Positions 49,396-58,631 are shown, numbered from the stretch's first letter. The stretch: DNA of 64,000 bases from Flavisolibacter nicotianae (GCF_003628535.1 NZ_RBCI01000004.1:558001-622000), one strand, 5' to 3'. Notes: generated by a model not told the origin, from the letters alone. A program made the numbers and translations.

Positions 49396-50418
49396 ATGAA
49401 TAGGAACCGTATTTTCTTTTCCGCCCTGCTGCTTTTGTTGCCTGGCCTTCAAAAGGCACTGGCGCAACAACCGTCTGCCTCCGATATCATCGCTCCCAAC
49501 GCCACCGTAAAGGAAATCTTTACCGCCGGTGTCGATTTTCTGGAAGGCGCTGCCATGTCGCCTGATGGCCTTCTGTATTTTTCCGACTTTCCCAACTCAG
49601 GTGGCGCACCATTCTTTGCCGGCATCATCTGGACGCTGAACCCGGCCACCAAGGAATACAAAATCTTTCGGTCACCCAGCGGCATGTCAAACGGGTTGAA
49701 GTTCGACGCCAACGGCGACCTGTTGGCCTGCGAAGGTGCCAATTACGGCGGCCGCGGGATTACCCGGACGACCATGAAAACCGGCAGAAGCGCCCCGGTT
49801 GCAAGTCTTTACCGCGGCAGGCGATTTAACTCCCCGAATGATTTGACCATCGACCGCCAGGGAAGAATCTATTTTACGGATCCGCGCTACTTAGGACCGG
49901 AAACAATGGAACAAAACGGAATGGGTGTGTACCGGGTCGACACCACCGGAGAAGTGCACCTGGTAGCGGCCAATGTGGCAAAGCCCAATGGGATCGTGTT
50001 TTCTCCCGATCAAAAAATCCTGTACGTGGCCGATTGCGACTGGCCTGGAAGCGGCAACAGCGGTGGTGATTTTGAAGAAACAACCGTTCGGCCAACGATG
50101 GAAGGCGCTGTTTATGCCTTCGACGTTCGCCAGGACGGCTCGCTGAAACTTCGCTCAAAGCTGATCGACTTTGGATCTGCCGCCGGCCCCGATGGAATGA
50201 CCGTTGATGCCGACGGGAATCTCTACATCGCCCTGGGTAACCGCGTTGCCGTGTACTCTCCGCAGGGAAAATTGATCACCGAAATCAAATCGCCGCGGGC
50301 CACCAACCTGTGTTTTGGCACCGGCGCCTTTCGCAAAACACTTTTCATCGTTGGCGGGAAATCGGTGTACATGATCGAAACAAAACAAGAAGGAGCGCAA
50401 CCCGCCTGGAAAAAATAA
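49396..50418 (+). CDS. SMP-30/gluconolactonase-like secreted protein
   Basis: The 340-residue product starts MNRNRIFFSALLLLLPGLQK, a signal peptide ending near ALAQ. The remainder is a six-bladed beta-propeller of the SMP-30/gluconolactonase group. Landmarks are FLEGAAMSPDGLLYFSDF, SNGLKFDANGDLLACEGANY, FNSPNDLTIDRQGRIYFTDP, and the metal-binding VAKPNGIVFSPDQKILYVAD. The last block, GPDGMTVDADGNLYIAL, contains the Asp expected near the metal. Family members hydrolyse sugar lactones, but the secreted Bacteroidota forms are largely untested. A fucose operon without an assigned lactonase lies 4.1 kb away; a link is possible but unproven. Confidence 0.88.
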   Translation: MNRNRIFFSALLLLLPGLQKALAQQPSASDIIAPNATVKEIFTAGVDFLEGAAMSPDGLLYFSDFPNSGGAPFFAGIIWTLNPATKEYKIFRSPSGMSNGLKFDANGDLLACEGANYGGRGITRTTMKTGRSAPVASLYRGRRFNSPNDLTIDRQGRIYFTDPRYLGPETMEQNGMGVYRVDTTGEVHLVAANVAKPNGIVFSPDQKILYVADCDWPGSGNSGGDFEETTVRPTMEGAVYAFDVRQDGSLKLRSKLIDFGSAAGPDGMTVDADGNLYIALGNRVAVYSPQGKLITEIKSPRATNLCFGTGAFRKTLFIVGGKSVYMIETKQEGAQPAWKK

Positions 50419-50637
50419 TTTCTTTCGGGCAGCCCTGCCTCTCCTGCTCAGTCAAAAACGGGGTGCCTGCTATTCCGGGGTGAAAACGAATCGGCGGACC
50501 TATTCAGGTAAACGTCGCTGCCTTTTCCGCCGCCAAAAAGACCACGAGTTGGTACGCAGGTGAAAGGAATATTACCGCCGAAAACGGGTACTGCTGGCAC
50601 AATTCTTTTTCGTAACTTCTGCCAAACCAACGCAGGC

Positions 50638-50874
50638 ATGAAAAAAGAATATCCACTTCATTTTAAGCTGGAAGACGGCACCCATGTTGTCGTCAATCAC
50701 ACTCCCGACCACATCTATGACTTCACCCTCAAAACCGGCGACGGAAAGGAAAGTCATTTCAGTTACCGGGACGACGAAACCTTCACGGAAGAAATGGAAG
50801 AAAAACTCGATTTCGACCAGCTCAATGCCCTTCGCCGCTTTTGGCTGGAACAGGAAAAGAAAGAATTGTCCTAA
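50638..50874 (+). CDS. Small hypothetical cytosolic protein
   Basis: The 78-residue product starts MKKEYPLHFKLEDGTHVVVN, continues HIYDFTLKTGDGKESHFSYR and ends in a Glu/Arg-rich helix (LNALRRFWLEQEKK). It looks like a small beta-sheet plus helix domain. The ATG at 50638 was chosen because an in-frame extension upstream (from 50560) includes sequence with poor coding character. No family is recognised. It ends 14 bases from the convergent TSUP gene. Confidence 0.65.
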   Translation: MKKEYPLHFKLEDGTHVVVNHTPDHIYDFTLKTGDGKESHFSYRDDETFTEEMEEKLDFDQLNALRRFWLEQEKKELS

Positions 50875-50888
50875 CCCCAACCGGAAGG

Positions 50889-51665
50889 TTACTTTTTTAC
50901 AAACACATCCCAGCAAAACCGGATCAGGATTCCCACGATGATGACCAGGAAAAAGATCCGGATGAACCGGTTTCCCCTGGCGATGGCAAGCTTTGCTCCC
51001 GTAAAGCCACCCAGTGCGTTGGCGGCTGCCATTGGCAAGGCAATCAGCCAGATGATTTTCCCTTTGATGAGAAACAGCGTGACAGAGCCCAAATTGGTAG
51101 CAAGGTTGACCATCTTGGCATGCGCCGATGCATGCAGGAAATCGAAATGAAGGAGGGCAATAAAAGCCAGGATAAAGAAACTGCCGGCGCCCGGCCCGAT
51201 AAAGCCGTCGTAAAAACCAATCAGCAGGCTGATAATTACCCCCATGGCCAGTTGCCGGTTGAAAGAAAGATCATGCGACTCGCTCTGGCCAAAGTCTTTT
51301 TTTGTGTACGTGTACACGGCAACGATGGTGAGAACAACCAGGATCACGGGCTTCATAAAGCCATTGCTCACCTGCGTCAGTAAAAGTGAACCGCTGTACG
51401 AAGCCAAAAAAGCAAGCACGCAAACGATGGTCAGCAACCACCAGTCAATGCTTACTTTTTTGACGTATTGCCAAGCGGCGAAAACCGTTCCGCTAAACGA
51501 GGGAATTTTTAACGAGCCGATGACCGATGCCACGGGAAAATGGGGAAGAATCACCAGTGCAGCCGGCAATTGAATCAGGCCGCCGCCACCCACGATCGCA
51601 TCCACAAATCCTGCACAAAAAGCAGCCGCACACAACAAAAACAGGTCCATCCATTCAACAGCCAT
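50889..51665 (-). CDS. TSUP (TauE/SafE)-family membrane transporter
   Basis: The 258-residue protein has about eight hydrophobic segments and matches the TauE/SafE sulfite/organosulfonate exporter group. The first motif is AAFCAGFVDAIVGGGGLIQL and the second-half repeat is LIGFYDGFIGPGAGSFFILA. Both carry the Gly-rich loop typical of the family. The ATG at 51665 was chosen; a TTG just upstream is a weaker option. Substrate is not determined, since TSUP members also move formate or benzoate-related compounds. It is convergent with the 78-residue protein gene. Confidence 0.88.
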   Translation of the reverse strand: MAVEWMDLFLLCAAAFCAGFVDAIVGGGGLIQLPAALVILPHFPVASVIGSLKIPSFSGTVFAAWQYVKKVSIDWWLLTIVCVLAFLASYSGSLLLTQVSNGFMKPVILVVLTIVAVYTYTKKDFGQSESHDLSFNRQLAMGVIISLLIGFYDGFIGPGAGSFFILAFIALLHFDFLHASAHAKMVNLATNLGSVTLFLIKGKIIWLIALPMAAANALGGFTGAKLAIARGNRFIRIFFLVIIVGILIRFCWDVFVKK

Positions 51666-51703
51666 CAACGTTCATTTAGGACACCATAAATCCATTATTT
51701 TAC

Positions 51704-51731
51704 AATCCAAATATCTCCATACCCAATATCC
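51704..51731. repeat. Short AT-rich repeat fragment
   Basis: CCAAATATCTCC and CCCAATATCC occur side by side, using the same AATATC unit as the arrays at 44993-45197. It fills the gap between the TSUP gene start and the glnS stop codon. A small decayed copy of that element is the simplest reading. Confidence 0.5.
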
Positions 51732-51732
51732 G

Positions 51733-53394
51733 TCACCCCTTCTTCTGTTCTTTGGCCCATGCATCTTTTAAGGTCACAGTACGGTTAAATACGAGGCGGC
51801 TATACGTGTCTTTGTTGTCGAGTGTAAAATAACCCTTACGAAGAAACTGGTACCGTTCGTTCAGGCGGGCATTTTTAAGGGAAGGCTCGGCATAAGCTGC
51901 GCTAAGGGTCTGTAAAGATTCGGTATTGACGTAATCCTTGAAATCACCTTCCTCGTTCGACGGATCCTCCACCTTGAACAAACGATCATAAAGACGCACT
52001 TCCGCTGTAATGGCATTGGTCACTTCGACCCAGTGCAAAGTGCCTTTCACGTTGATTCCCGACGTGTCGCTCCCGCTTTTGCTTTCGGGTATGTAGGTGC
52101 AATGCAGTTCGGTGATATTGCCGTTTTCGTCTTTCACAGCTTCATCGCAGCGAATGATGTACGCATGCTTCAGGCGCACCATGCCACCCGGAAAGAGGCG
52201 GAAAAATTTCTTGGGTGGATTTTCCATGAAGTCCTCCCGCTCGATATACAACTCCCTGCCAAAGGGAATTTCGCGGCTGCCGCTGTTCTCATCTTCAGGG
52301 TTCTCCTCGCCTTCCAGCATTTCGACCGCGCCTGTATAATTCGTAAGCACCACCTTCAGCGGATCGAAGACCACCATACGGCGAAGGGCTACTTTGTTCA
52401 GGTGTTCGCGAACGCAAAATTCCAGCAGGCCCACGTCCACGAGGTTGTCGCGTTTGGCCACACCAATGCGTTCGCAAAAATCCCTGATCGCTTCCGGCGT
52501 GTACCCGCGACGGCGCATGCCGCTGATTGTCGGCATGCGCGGATCGTCCCAACTTTCCACGTACCCATCCTGTACCAGTTGCAGCAGCTTTCGCTTGCTC
52601 ATCACGGTGTAGGACAGGTTGCGTCGTGCAAATTCGTATTGATGCGAGGGGAACGATTCAATGTTTTCCAGCAACCAGTCGTAAAGCTCCCTGTGCGGAA
52701 TGAACTCCATGGTGCAAAGCGAGTGAGTCACTTCTTCAATCGAGTCGCTTGGCGGGTGCGCCATGTCGTACATGGGATAGATACACCACTGGTCGCCGGT
52801 GCGGTGGTGGTGCGCATGCTTGATGCGGTAGAGCACCGGGTCACGCATGATCATGTTGTGCGAAGCCATGTCTACTTTTGCCCGCAGCACCCGGGCTCCA
52901 TCGGGGTATTTGCCGGCACGCATTTCTTCAAACAGGCGAAGGTTTTCCTCAATGCTTCGGCCCCGGAACGGACTGTCCTTTCCCGGTTCCGTAGGGGTAC
53001 CCTTCATCGCGGCAATTTCTTCGGACGTGGAATCGTCCACGTAGGCCAGTCCTTTTTTAATCAGCCTGACGGCAAATTCATACAGCTGCTCAAAATAATC
53101 CGACGCAAAATGTTCGTTCTTCCACTCATAACCAAGCCATTTCACGTCTTCCTTGATGCTCTCTACATATTCGGTTTCCTCGGTAGCCGGGTTGGTATCA
53201 TCAAACCGAAGGTTGGTATAACCGCCGTATTTTTTGGCAACGCCAAAATTCAGCCAGATGGACGTGGCGTGCCCGATGTGCAGGTAGCCATTCGGTTCCG
53301 GCGGGAAACGGGTTACAATCGATTTGTATTTGCCTTCTTTTAAGTCGTTCTCAATGATCTCCTCGATAAAATTGTGGCTCTTTTCTTCACTCAT
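51733..53394 (-). CDS. glnS: Glutaminyl-tRNA synthetase
   Basis: The 553-residue class-I synthetase charges tRNA-Gln. It has TRFPPEPNGYLHIGHATSIW, with the HIGH motif, and LRFDDTNPATEETEYVESIK near residue 60. YTVMSKRKLLQLV is the KMSKS-type motif. The C-terminal anticodon-binding beta domains include FGRELYIEREDFMENPPKKF. Length matches bacterial GlnRS without extra domains. The presence of glnS implies direct glutaminylation, so a GatCAB route for tRNA-Gln is not needed. The AT-rich repeat fragment lies two bases downstream. Confidence 0.96.
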   Translation of the reverse strand: MSEEKSHNFIEEIIENDLKEGKYKSIVTRFPPEPNGYLHIGHATSIWLNFGVAKKYGGYTNLRFDDTNPATEETEYVESIKEDVKWLGYEWKNEHFASDYFEQLYEFAVRLIKKGLAYVDDSTSEEIAAMKGTPTEPGKDSPFRGRSIEENLRLFEEMRAGKYPDGARVLRAKVDMASHNMIMRDPVLYRIKHAHHHRTGDQWCIYPMYDMAHPPSDSIEEVTHSLCTMEFIPHRELYDWLLENIESFPSHQYEFARRNLSYTVMSKRKLLQLVQDGYVESWDDPRMPTISGMRRRGYTPEAIRDFCERIGVAKRDNLVDVGLLEFCVREHLNKVALRRMVVFDPLKVVLTNYTGAVEMLEGEENPEDENSGSREIPFGRELYIEREDFMENPPKKFFRLFPGGMVRLKHAYIIRCDEAVKDENGNITELHCTYIPESKSGSDTSGINVKGTLHWVEVTNAITAEVRLYDRLFKVEDPSNEEGDFKDYVNTESLQTLSAAYAEPSLKNARLNERYQFLRKGYFTLDNKDTYSRLVFNRTVTLKDAWAKEQKKG

Positions 53395-53571
53395 GGCGAT
53401 TTTTTAAGCGGGACAAAGATAATTGCTATCCGCTTCGGTAAAGCGGATCGCATTCACCTGTTGCCATCAACAGGTGAAAAAGGAAGCTTGCGCCCAAACT
53501 GAAGTGAAAAGCCGGATAAGACGGCAGGCTGCAGATGTCTTCGAAAAAAATTTGAAACAGGACGAAAAAAT

Positions 53572-54498
53572 CTACTTTGACTTCACGGCGTCAAAACGGA
53601 AAATCTTTGCCGGCACACCACGTTTTCCTTCCGTGCTGATATAAAGTGATCCGTCGGGGGCAAAACAAATTCCTTCGGGCTGCAGCATTTGCTCACGGTC
53701 GATCCATTGAAAGCCTTTGAGCTTTCCGTCCTGCGAATAGGTGGCAAGGCCTTTTGTGTCTTTGGTTGACAAAATATAGATATCGCCGGTGACTGGGTGC
53801 ACGGCTACCCCCGAAGGGTGGAAGTTGGTCTTTGCCCCAGCCAGTTTTTCCAGCTCTTTTTTCTCGATCAGCAAAAACGGCTCACCGGCCATTTTGCCTG
53901 TTGCAGGATCAAGTTGGTAAATAGCCCTTGTTGATTTTTTTTCATCTTCATCGCCCGACGCCTGCTTGCAGGCGACCAGGATTTTTTTCGTTGCCGGATC
54001 GTAACAAATACCTTCCGTGTTGTTGGCTTTGTTCAGACCCGTTTCCCAGTTGCTGACTTTGGGAGTTCCCTGCCAGTCGTCGATTTTGTAGATCGTGCCA
54101 TGGCTCCATAACGCATAGGCGGTATTCCCTACAAACGTAATGTCCTCGATGTCGAATTTGTCCAGCTTCGGCGGTGCAAACGGAATTGTCTTTTCGATCA
54201 CGCCTACTTTGTCGAGGCGAACGACATAGAGGTTGGGGTGCAGATCTTCGATCACCAAAAGATGCTTATCATCGATCCAGGCGTTGCCTGAAATTTCAAT
54301 CAATTCGCTGGGCAGATCCCAGGTTGCCGACGGCTTTTGCAAATTGTATTGGAACATTTCTTTACTGGCGGATAAATCTCTCGCCGGCGCTTCTGGCGCC
54401 GTTGCGGAAACGGCCTTCACCACATGGTCTGTCGAGGTACCACAGTTGGCAGACAAAAGCGAAACACAAGCGACTAAAGAAAGAAAGGGTGAACGCAT
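53572..54498 (-). CDS. SdiA-regulated/YjiK-like propeller lipoprotein
   Basis: The 308-residue product has the signal MRSPFLSLVACVSLLSANC with the lipobox cysteine before GTSTD. The mature part is a beta-propeller resembling the SdiA-regulated YjiK family: WDLPSELIEISGNAWIDDKH, KFDIEDITFVGNTAYALWSH, NTEGICYDPATKKILVACK, then FHPSGVAVHPVTGDIYILST and MLQPEGICFAPDGSLYISTE. These repeated 'EGI-D' strands define blades. It is likely anchored in the periplasm or at the surface. The family has no proven enzymatic role. It is monocistronic, 62 bases from the fucose operon end. Confidence 0.82.
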   Translation of the reverse strand: MRSPFLSLVACVSLLSANCGTSTDHVVKAVSATAPEAPARDLSASKEMFQYNLQKPSATWDLPSELIEISGNAWIDDKHLLVIEDLHPNLYVVRLDKVGVIEKTIPFAPPKLDKFDIEDITFVGNTAYALWSHGTIYKIDDWQGTPKVSNWETGLNKANNTEGICYDPATKKILVACKQASGDEDEKKSTRAIYQLDPATGKMAGEPFLLIEKKELEKLAGAKTNFHPSGVAVHPVTGDIYILSTKDTKGLATYSQDGKLKGFQWIDREQMLQPEGICFAPDGSLYISTEGKRGVPAKIFRFDAVKSK

Positions 54499-54560
54499 AG
54501 GAAAGTTTTAAGTTTAAAAAAACCTGTTCCTGAAATTAAGAACAAAAACCGTCCCGCAAC

Positions 54561-55340
54561 TCACAAGGCACGATCAAGGTGCACATAACCGCCATCGACG
54601 TGGATCAATTGCCCCGTTGTATGCGAGGAACGTTCGGAAAGAAGAAAGGCGACGGCATTGGCAATTTCTTCCGCAGTTGTCATCCTGTTCCCCAGCGGTA
54701 TTTTGGCCGTGATGTCCCGGAGCTTTTCTTCAGGGTTCGGAAGGGTTTGAATCCAGCGTTGGTAAAGCGGTGTGTAACATTCTGCCACGATCACCGCATT
54801 TACCCTTATGCCGTGCGGCAACAATTCAACAGCCCACTCCCTTGTCAGGGCATTGCGTCCGCCATTGGCAGCAGCGTAAGCAGAGGTGTTTCCCTGCCCT
54901 GTTTCGGCAGTCTTGGAGCCAATATTGACGATGGCACCTTTCGACCGGATGAGGTGTGGCAACGCATGGTGGGCCAGCAGGTAATAATGAACAAGATTTC
55001 TGTGAAGGCTTTCTATAAAAGCTGTGTAGTTCCCTTTTTCCAGGCCGACACCATCATTGACACCGGCGTTATTGACAAGTCCATCGATGCGTCCATGTTT
55101 TTGAACAATCTCACTGATCGCTTTTTCGCATTCTGCCGGTACGGTCAGTTCGGCCACCACCGAATCGCCATGGAAGCCTTGTGCTTTTAATTCTGTCAAC
55201 AACGCTTTGTTGTCAGCATCACTCCGGCCGATGATCACCGGCAGGGCTCCTTCCACTGCCAGTACCCGTACAATCCCTTCGCCTATACCTTTGGCGCCAC
55301 CACTAACGACTATGACTTTGTTTTGCAATCCTAAATTCAT
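54561..55340 (-). CDS. SDR of the L-fucose operon, catalytic Lys replaced
   Basis: The 259-residue SDR has the nucleotide loop VVSGGAKGIGEGIVRVLAVE and NNAGVNDGVG, with the serine in VNIGSKTAETG. The catalytic tyrosine is Y155 in SAYAAANGGRNALT, but the position four residues later is N159 (codon AAT), not lysine. YxxxK is otherwise nearly universal in active SDRs. The C terminus (HTTGQLIHVDGGYVHLDRAL) is normal. By position it would be the fucose dehydrogenase, oxidising L-fucose to the lactone. If N159 blocks catalysis, this may be a non-enzymatic or differently acting relative. It is the last gene of the four-gene unit, 138 bases after the FAH gene. Confidence 0.75.
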   Translation of the reverse strand: MNLGLQNKVIVVSGGAKGIGEGIVRVLAVEGALPVIIGRSDADNKALLTELKAQGFHGDSVVAELTVPAECEKAISEIVQKHGRIDGLVNNAGVNDGVGLEKGNYTAFIESLHRNLVHYYLLAHHALPHLIRSKGAIVNIGSKTAETGQGNTSAYAAANGGRNALTREWAVELLPHGIRVNAVIVAECYTPLYQRWIQTLPNPEEKLRDITAKIPLGNRMTTAEEIANAVAFLLSERSSHTTGQLIHVDGGYVHLDRAL

Positions 55341-55478
55341 GCAGATAAGTTGTAAAAATGAACAGCGTTGCTGCTAAAAGCTGTTCCTGGCCGGCAGAAA
55401 ATTCCTGCGCAGAACCGCCATGTACCATGATAGCCACCTGTCTTGCTTCGACCTGTAGTGCTACGAAGCTAGTGAGCA

Positions 55479-56333
55479 TCAATGCGCATAAGCCACTACG
55501 TTTTGCGTAGTGCTTCCCAAACCATCTATACCCAATTCTACCACGTCGCCCGGTTTTAGGTACACGGTAGGATTCATACCCAATCCAACGCCAGCCGGCG
55601 TGCCGGTGGAAATCACATCTCCCGGCAACAGGGTCATGAAGCGGCTGACATACGAAATCAAAAACGGAATTTTAAAAATGAGGTTCGCTGTGGTCCCGTC
55701 CTGCATGGTCTGGCCGTTGAGTTTCAGCCAGAGCCGCAAATCATCCACGTCCGAAATTTCATCTTTTGTTACCAGGTAGGGGCCCATGGGAGCAAAGCTG
55801 TCGCAGCCCTTGCCTTTGTCCCAGGTACCGCCGCGTTCCAGTTGGTATTCGCGTTCCGATACATCGTTGTGCAGGCAATAGCCGGCTACAAAATCCATTG
55901 CCTCCTCTTCGCTCACATAACTGGCTTTTTTGCCCATTACCACGGCCAGTTCCACTTCCCAGTCGGTCTTTACGGAACCTTTTGGAATCACAATGGGATC
56001 GGACGGACCGACAAGCGACGTGGTGGCTTTTAGAAAAATCACGGGTTCTGCCGGTGGCGTGGCGCCGGTTTCTTTTGCATGGTCGGCATAATTCAATCCA
56101 ATGCAGACTATCTTCGATGGACGCTGAAACGGCACTGCCAGCTTAATGTTTGAATCCAACTTTTGCAGGCTGTCCCGTTTTTCTGCAACAAAGGCTTCCA
56201 ACCGACTGAGCCCGCCGGTTTCAAAAAATGCCTCGTTGTAATCTTCTCCAAAAGAACGCAGGTCGAAAAACTGTTCATCCAAAAAAATACCGGGCTTCTC
56301 TGTCCCGTTTTCACGAAAGCGAATCAATTTCAT
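55479..56333 (-). CDS. FAH-family hydrolase, candidate 2,4-diketo-3-deoxy-L-fuconate hydrolase
   Basis: The 284-residue protein has the fumarylacetoacetate-hydrolase fold. KIVCIGLNYADHAKETGA starts the catalytic domain. The metal-binding glutamates lie in TDWEVELAVVMGKKASYVS, and the aspartate region is GYCLHNDVSEREYQLERGG. TGTPAGVGLGMNPTVYLKPG is the C-terminal signature. In the non-phosphorylating L-fucose route an enzyme of this family splits the diketo acid to pyruvate and L-lactate. It follows the second SDR by 14 bases. Substrate is inferred from the operon, and related enzymes act on other oxo-acids. Confidence 0.83.
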   Translation of the reverse strand: MKLIRFRENGTEKPGIFLDEQFFDLRSFGEDYNEAFFETGGLSRLEAFVAEKRDSLQKLDSNIKLAVPFQRPSKIVCIGLNYADHAKETGATPPAEPVIFLKATTSLVGPSDPIVIPKGSVKTDWEVELAVVMGKKASYVSEEEAMDFVAGYCLHNDVSEREYQLERGGTWDKGKGCDSFAPMGPYLVTKDEISDVDDLRLWLKLNGQTMQDGTTANLIFKIPFLISYVSRFMTLLPGDVISTGTPAGVGLGMNPTVYLKPGDVVELGIDGLGSTTQNVVAYAH

Positions 56334-56347
56334 GTCTATTGTATTTG

Positions 56348-57112
56348 TTAGCTGTTTAAATGAATAACCCCCCCGTCGATCGGGTAATCCATGCCGGTGA
56401 TGAACGATGCTTCGTCGGACGAAAGGTAGAGAATCAGCGCCGCCACTTCATCCGGGCTTGCCATTCGGCCGATGGGTTGTGAATGCGATAGTTTCCGGAA
56501 CATTTCCTCTTCGCGGCCGGGATAGTTCTTATGCAAAAAGCCATCGACAAAAGGCGTATGCACCCTGGCGGGAGAAATGGAGTTGCAGCGAATATCGGCG
56601 CCAATGTAATCTTTGGCTACGGACAGGGTCATTGCATGGACGGCACCTTTGGTCATAGAATAGGCAAAACGGTCGGCCAGGCCAACATGATTGGCAATCG
56701 ACGCCAGGTTAATGATCACACCTGATCCTTGTTTCTTCATGCACCGCAAAGCGGCCTGCATACAGAGGAAAACCCCCTTCACATTGACCGAAAAAAGCCG
56801 CTCGAAATCCGCAGCGGTTGTGTTTTCGAGATTGCCAATGTGCGAAATGCCGGCACTGTTGACCAGGATATCGAGCCGGTCGATGCTGGCAAACGCGGCC
56901 GCCACGCTTTCTTCGTTGGTCACATCGCAAACAACGGGACGGGCCTTTCCCCCACCAGATTTTATTTCTTCTGCTGTTGCTGCAGCCGCAGCCTGATTTA
57001 CATCCACTACAAGCACCTCGGCGCCCTGCCTGGCCAGCACAAGGGCCGTTGCTTTTCCAATTCCGCTGGCGGCACCGGTAACGGCCGCCGTTTTTTCATC
57101 AAACCGAAACAT
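56348..57112 (-). CDS. SDR, candidate 2-keto-3-deoxy-L-fuconate 4-dehydrogenase
   Basis: The 254-residue SDR has a complete set of motifs: AAVTGAASGIGKATALVLAR, VDVNQ with the Asp that favours NAD(H), LVNSAGISHIG, the serine in INLASIANHVG, and FAYSMTKGAVHAMTLSVAKD with Tyr and Lys. The C terminus is FITGMDYPIDGGVIHLN. Operon position between the fucose permease and the FAH hydrolase matches the 2-keto-3-deoxy-L-fuconate dehydrogenase step. The start was moved to 57112 because the five upstream residues depend on a TTG codon. Unlike the other SDR of this unit, nothing is missing. Confidence 0.85.
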   Translation of the reverse strand: MFRFDEKTAAVTGAASGIGKATALVLARQGAEVLVVDVNQAAAAATAEEIKSGGGKARPVVCDVTNEESVAAAFASIDRLDILVNSAGISHIGNLENTTAADFERLFSVNVKGVFLCMQAALRCMKKQGSGVIINLASIANHVGLADRFAYSMTKGAVHAMTLSVAKDYIGADIRCNSISPARVHTPFVDGFLHKNYPGREEEMFRKLSHSQPIGRMASPDEVAALILYLSSDEASFITGMDYPIDGGVIHLNS

Positions 57113-57151
57113 TGCTTTTTGCTCCAAGAGTCTTTTGTTTAGGTATTATGG

Positions 57152-58438
57152 TTAAATAATTTGTTCGCTTCTGAGCACATCTTCCACACCTGGTGATTCG
57201 GCCGCTCGCAATGATCGATGACCTTTCCAGCCAAAGAAAAGCACCACGCCAAAGCAAACCAATGGCACCACGTAACCGTTTTGGATATTGCCGGTCCGGT
57301 CTGCAATGAGCCCCAGTACCGGTGGCAGCAAAGCGCCGCCAACGATGGACATGATGATAAGACTGGCGCCGATCTTGGTGTCTTTACCCAGGTCTTTTAT
57401 GCCGAGGGCAAAAATGGTTGGAAACATGATGGACATAAAAAAAGCAACCCCGACTAATGCATACACGGTGACCATCCCTTCCGCAAAAATGGCAACAGTC
57501 GTCAGCAGCAGGTTAATGGTTGCATACAGCGACAACAGGCGGGCCGGCGGTACAAAGCGCATCAGGAAAGTGCCGAAAAAGCGTCCGGTCATAAAAGCAA
57601 GCCCGTACCCCAGTCCGAGATAAACAGCGGCCGTTTTTTCGCTGATGGCCGCGGCCTTCGTGGTCAACAATATAAAAAAGCTCGACACACAGACCTGCGC
57701 CCCCACATAAAAAAACTGCGCAACCACGGCCCACGCCAGGTGGCGATGCCGTAAGGCACGAAGCAGGCCGCCTTTTTCGGTTTTTTCTTCCTTTATATCC
57801 GGTAGTTTGGTAAAAGTAAAAAACAGGGCTACCAACAAAATGATGGAACCCAACACGACATATGGAAGTTTCACGCTGGCCGCTTCCGATTGGAGATAGG
57901 CAGACCGCGCTGTGGCAGACAGTTGCTCCAGTTCTGCCGGCGAATGGCTTTGACGGGACAGGATCAGGCGACCGCCAACGAGTGGTGCTATGGTGACAGC
58001 CAGCCCGTTGAATGACTGCGCAAGATTCAGCCGCCTGGTAGCCGTACTTTCCGGGCCAAGGATCGTCACATAAGGATTGGCCGCAGTTTCCAGCATGGTC
58101 AGTCCCGATGCAATGATGAAAAGGGCCGCAAGGAAAAAGCTGTATTCCCGCGTATTGGCCGCCGGAACAAAAAGGAAAGAACCGAGTGCAAACAGCAAAA
58201 GACCCAGGATAATCCCGGATTTATACCCGTATTTCTGCATGATGTAACCGGCCGGCAGCGCCATCACGAAGTAGGCGACAAAAACGGCCGAATCGACCAG
58301 GGACGATTGCAGCGTAGACAGTTGAAATGCCTTTCGCAAATGCGGGATCAGGATCGGGTCGAGGTTGTGTACAAAACCCCATAAAAAAAACAGGGAAGTA
58401 ATGAGGATAAAAGGAAAGGACACCGTCCGTTTAATCAT
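57152..58438 (-). CDS. fucP: L-fucose:H+ symporter (MFS, FucP type)
   Basis: The 428-residue carrier has twelve membrane segments of the major facilitator superfamily, FucP/FGHS group. The start MIKRTVSFPFILITSLFFLW leads to GFVHNLDPILIPHLRKAF, which carries the Asn/Asp conserved in FucP, and to PAGYIMQKYGYKSGIILGLL. LETAANPYVTILGPESTATR is characteristic. FucP exchanges L-fucose with protons; related proteins accept other 6-deoxyhexoses or galactose. It is the first gene of the minus-strand unit and lies 39 bases upstream of the second SDR. No regulator is adjacent. The 200-base gap to clpS must hold the promoter. Confidence 0.88.
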   Translation of the reverse strand: MIKRTVSFPFILITSLFFLWGFVHNLDPILIPHLRKAFQLSTLQSSLVDSAVFVAYFVMALPAGYIMQKYGYKSGIILGLLLFALGSFLFVPAANTREYSFFLAALFIIASGLTMLETAANPYVTILGPESTATRRLNLAQSFNGLAVTIAPLVGGRLILSRQSHSPAELEQLSATARSAYLQSEAASVKLPYVVLGSIILLVALFFTFTKLPDIKEEKTEKGGLLRALRHRHLAWAVVAQFFYVGAQVCVSSFFILLTTKAAAISEKTAAVYLGLGYGLAFMTGRFFGTFLMRFVPPARLLSLYATINLLLTTVAIFAEGMVTVYALVGVAFFMSIMFPTIFALGIKDLGKDTKIGASLIIMSIVGGALLPPVLGLIADRTGNIQNGYVVPLVCFGVVLFFGWKGHRSLRAAESPGVEDVLRSEQII

Positions 58439-58623
58439 GTAGCAAAAGGTCTATGGTTTGTATTGATAGCTTTTTTTCGCAGCTGTTTTCAGCAGCCGGA
58501 AACGCCCTCACAAAATAGGGCATTCCTTTTAAAAATGATGCACCCGTACTGTGCAAACGGTTGACCAACGGAGAACCAGAATCTTCCTGTCGAAATCCTG
58601 CCGGCATTTTTTCGAACCTTTTT

Positions 58624-58631
58624 TATCTTTG
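58624..58631 (+). promoter_or_regulatory. Candidate -7 element for clpS
   Basis: TATCTTTG matches TAnnTTTG exactly and ends nine bases before the clpS ATG. The implied transcription start, about six bases on, would leave almost no leader. No -33 element is clear. Confidence 0.5.

Noticed and set aside
52033-53343. Plus-strand open frame (436 codons) across glnS
   Set aside because: Antisense to an intact glutaminyl-tRNA synthetase; no protein features.
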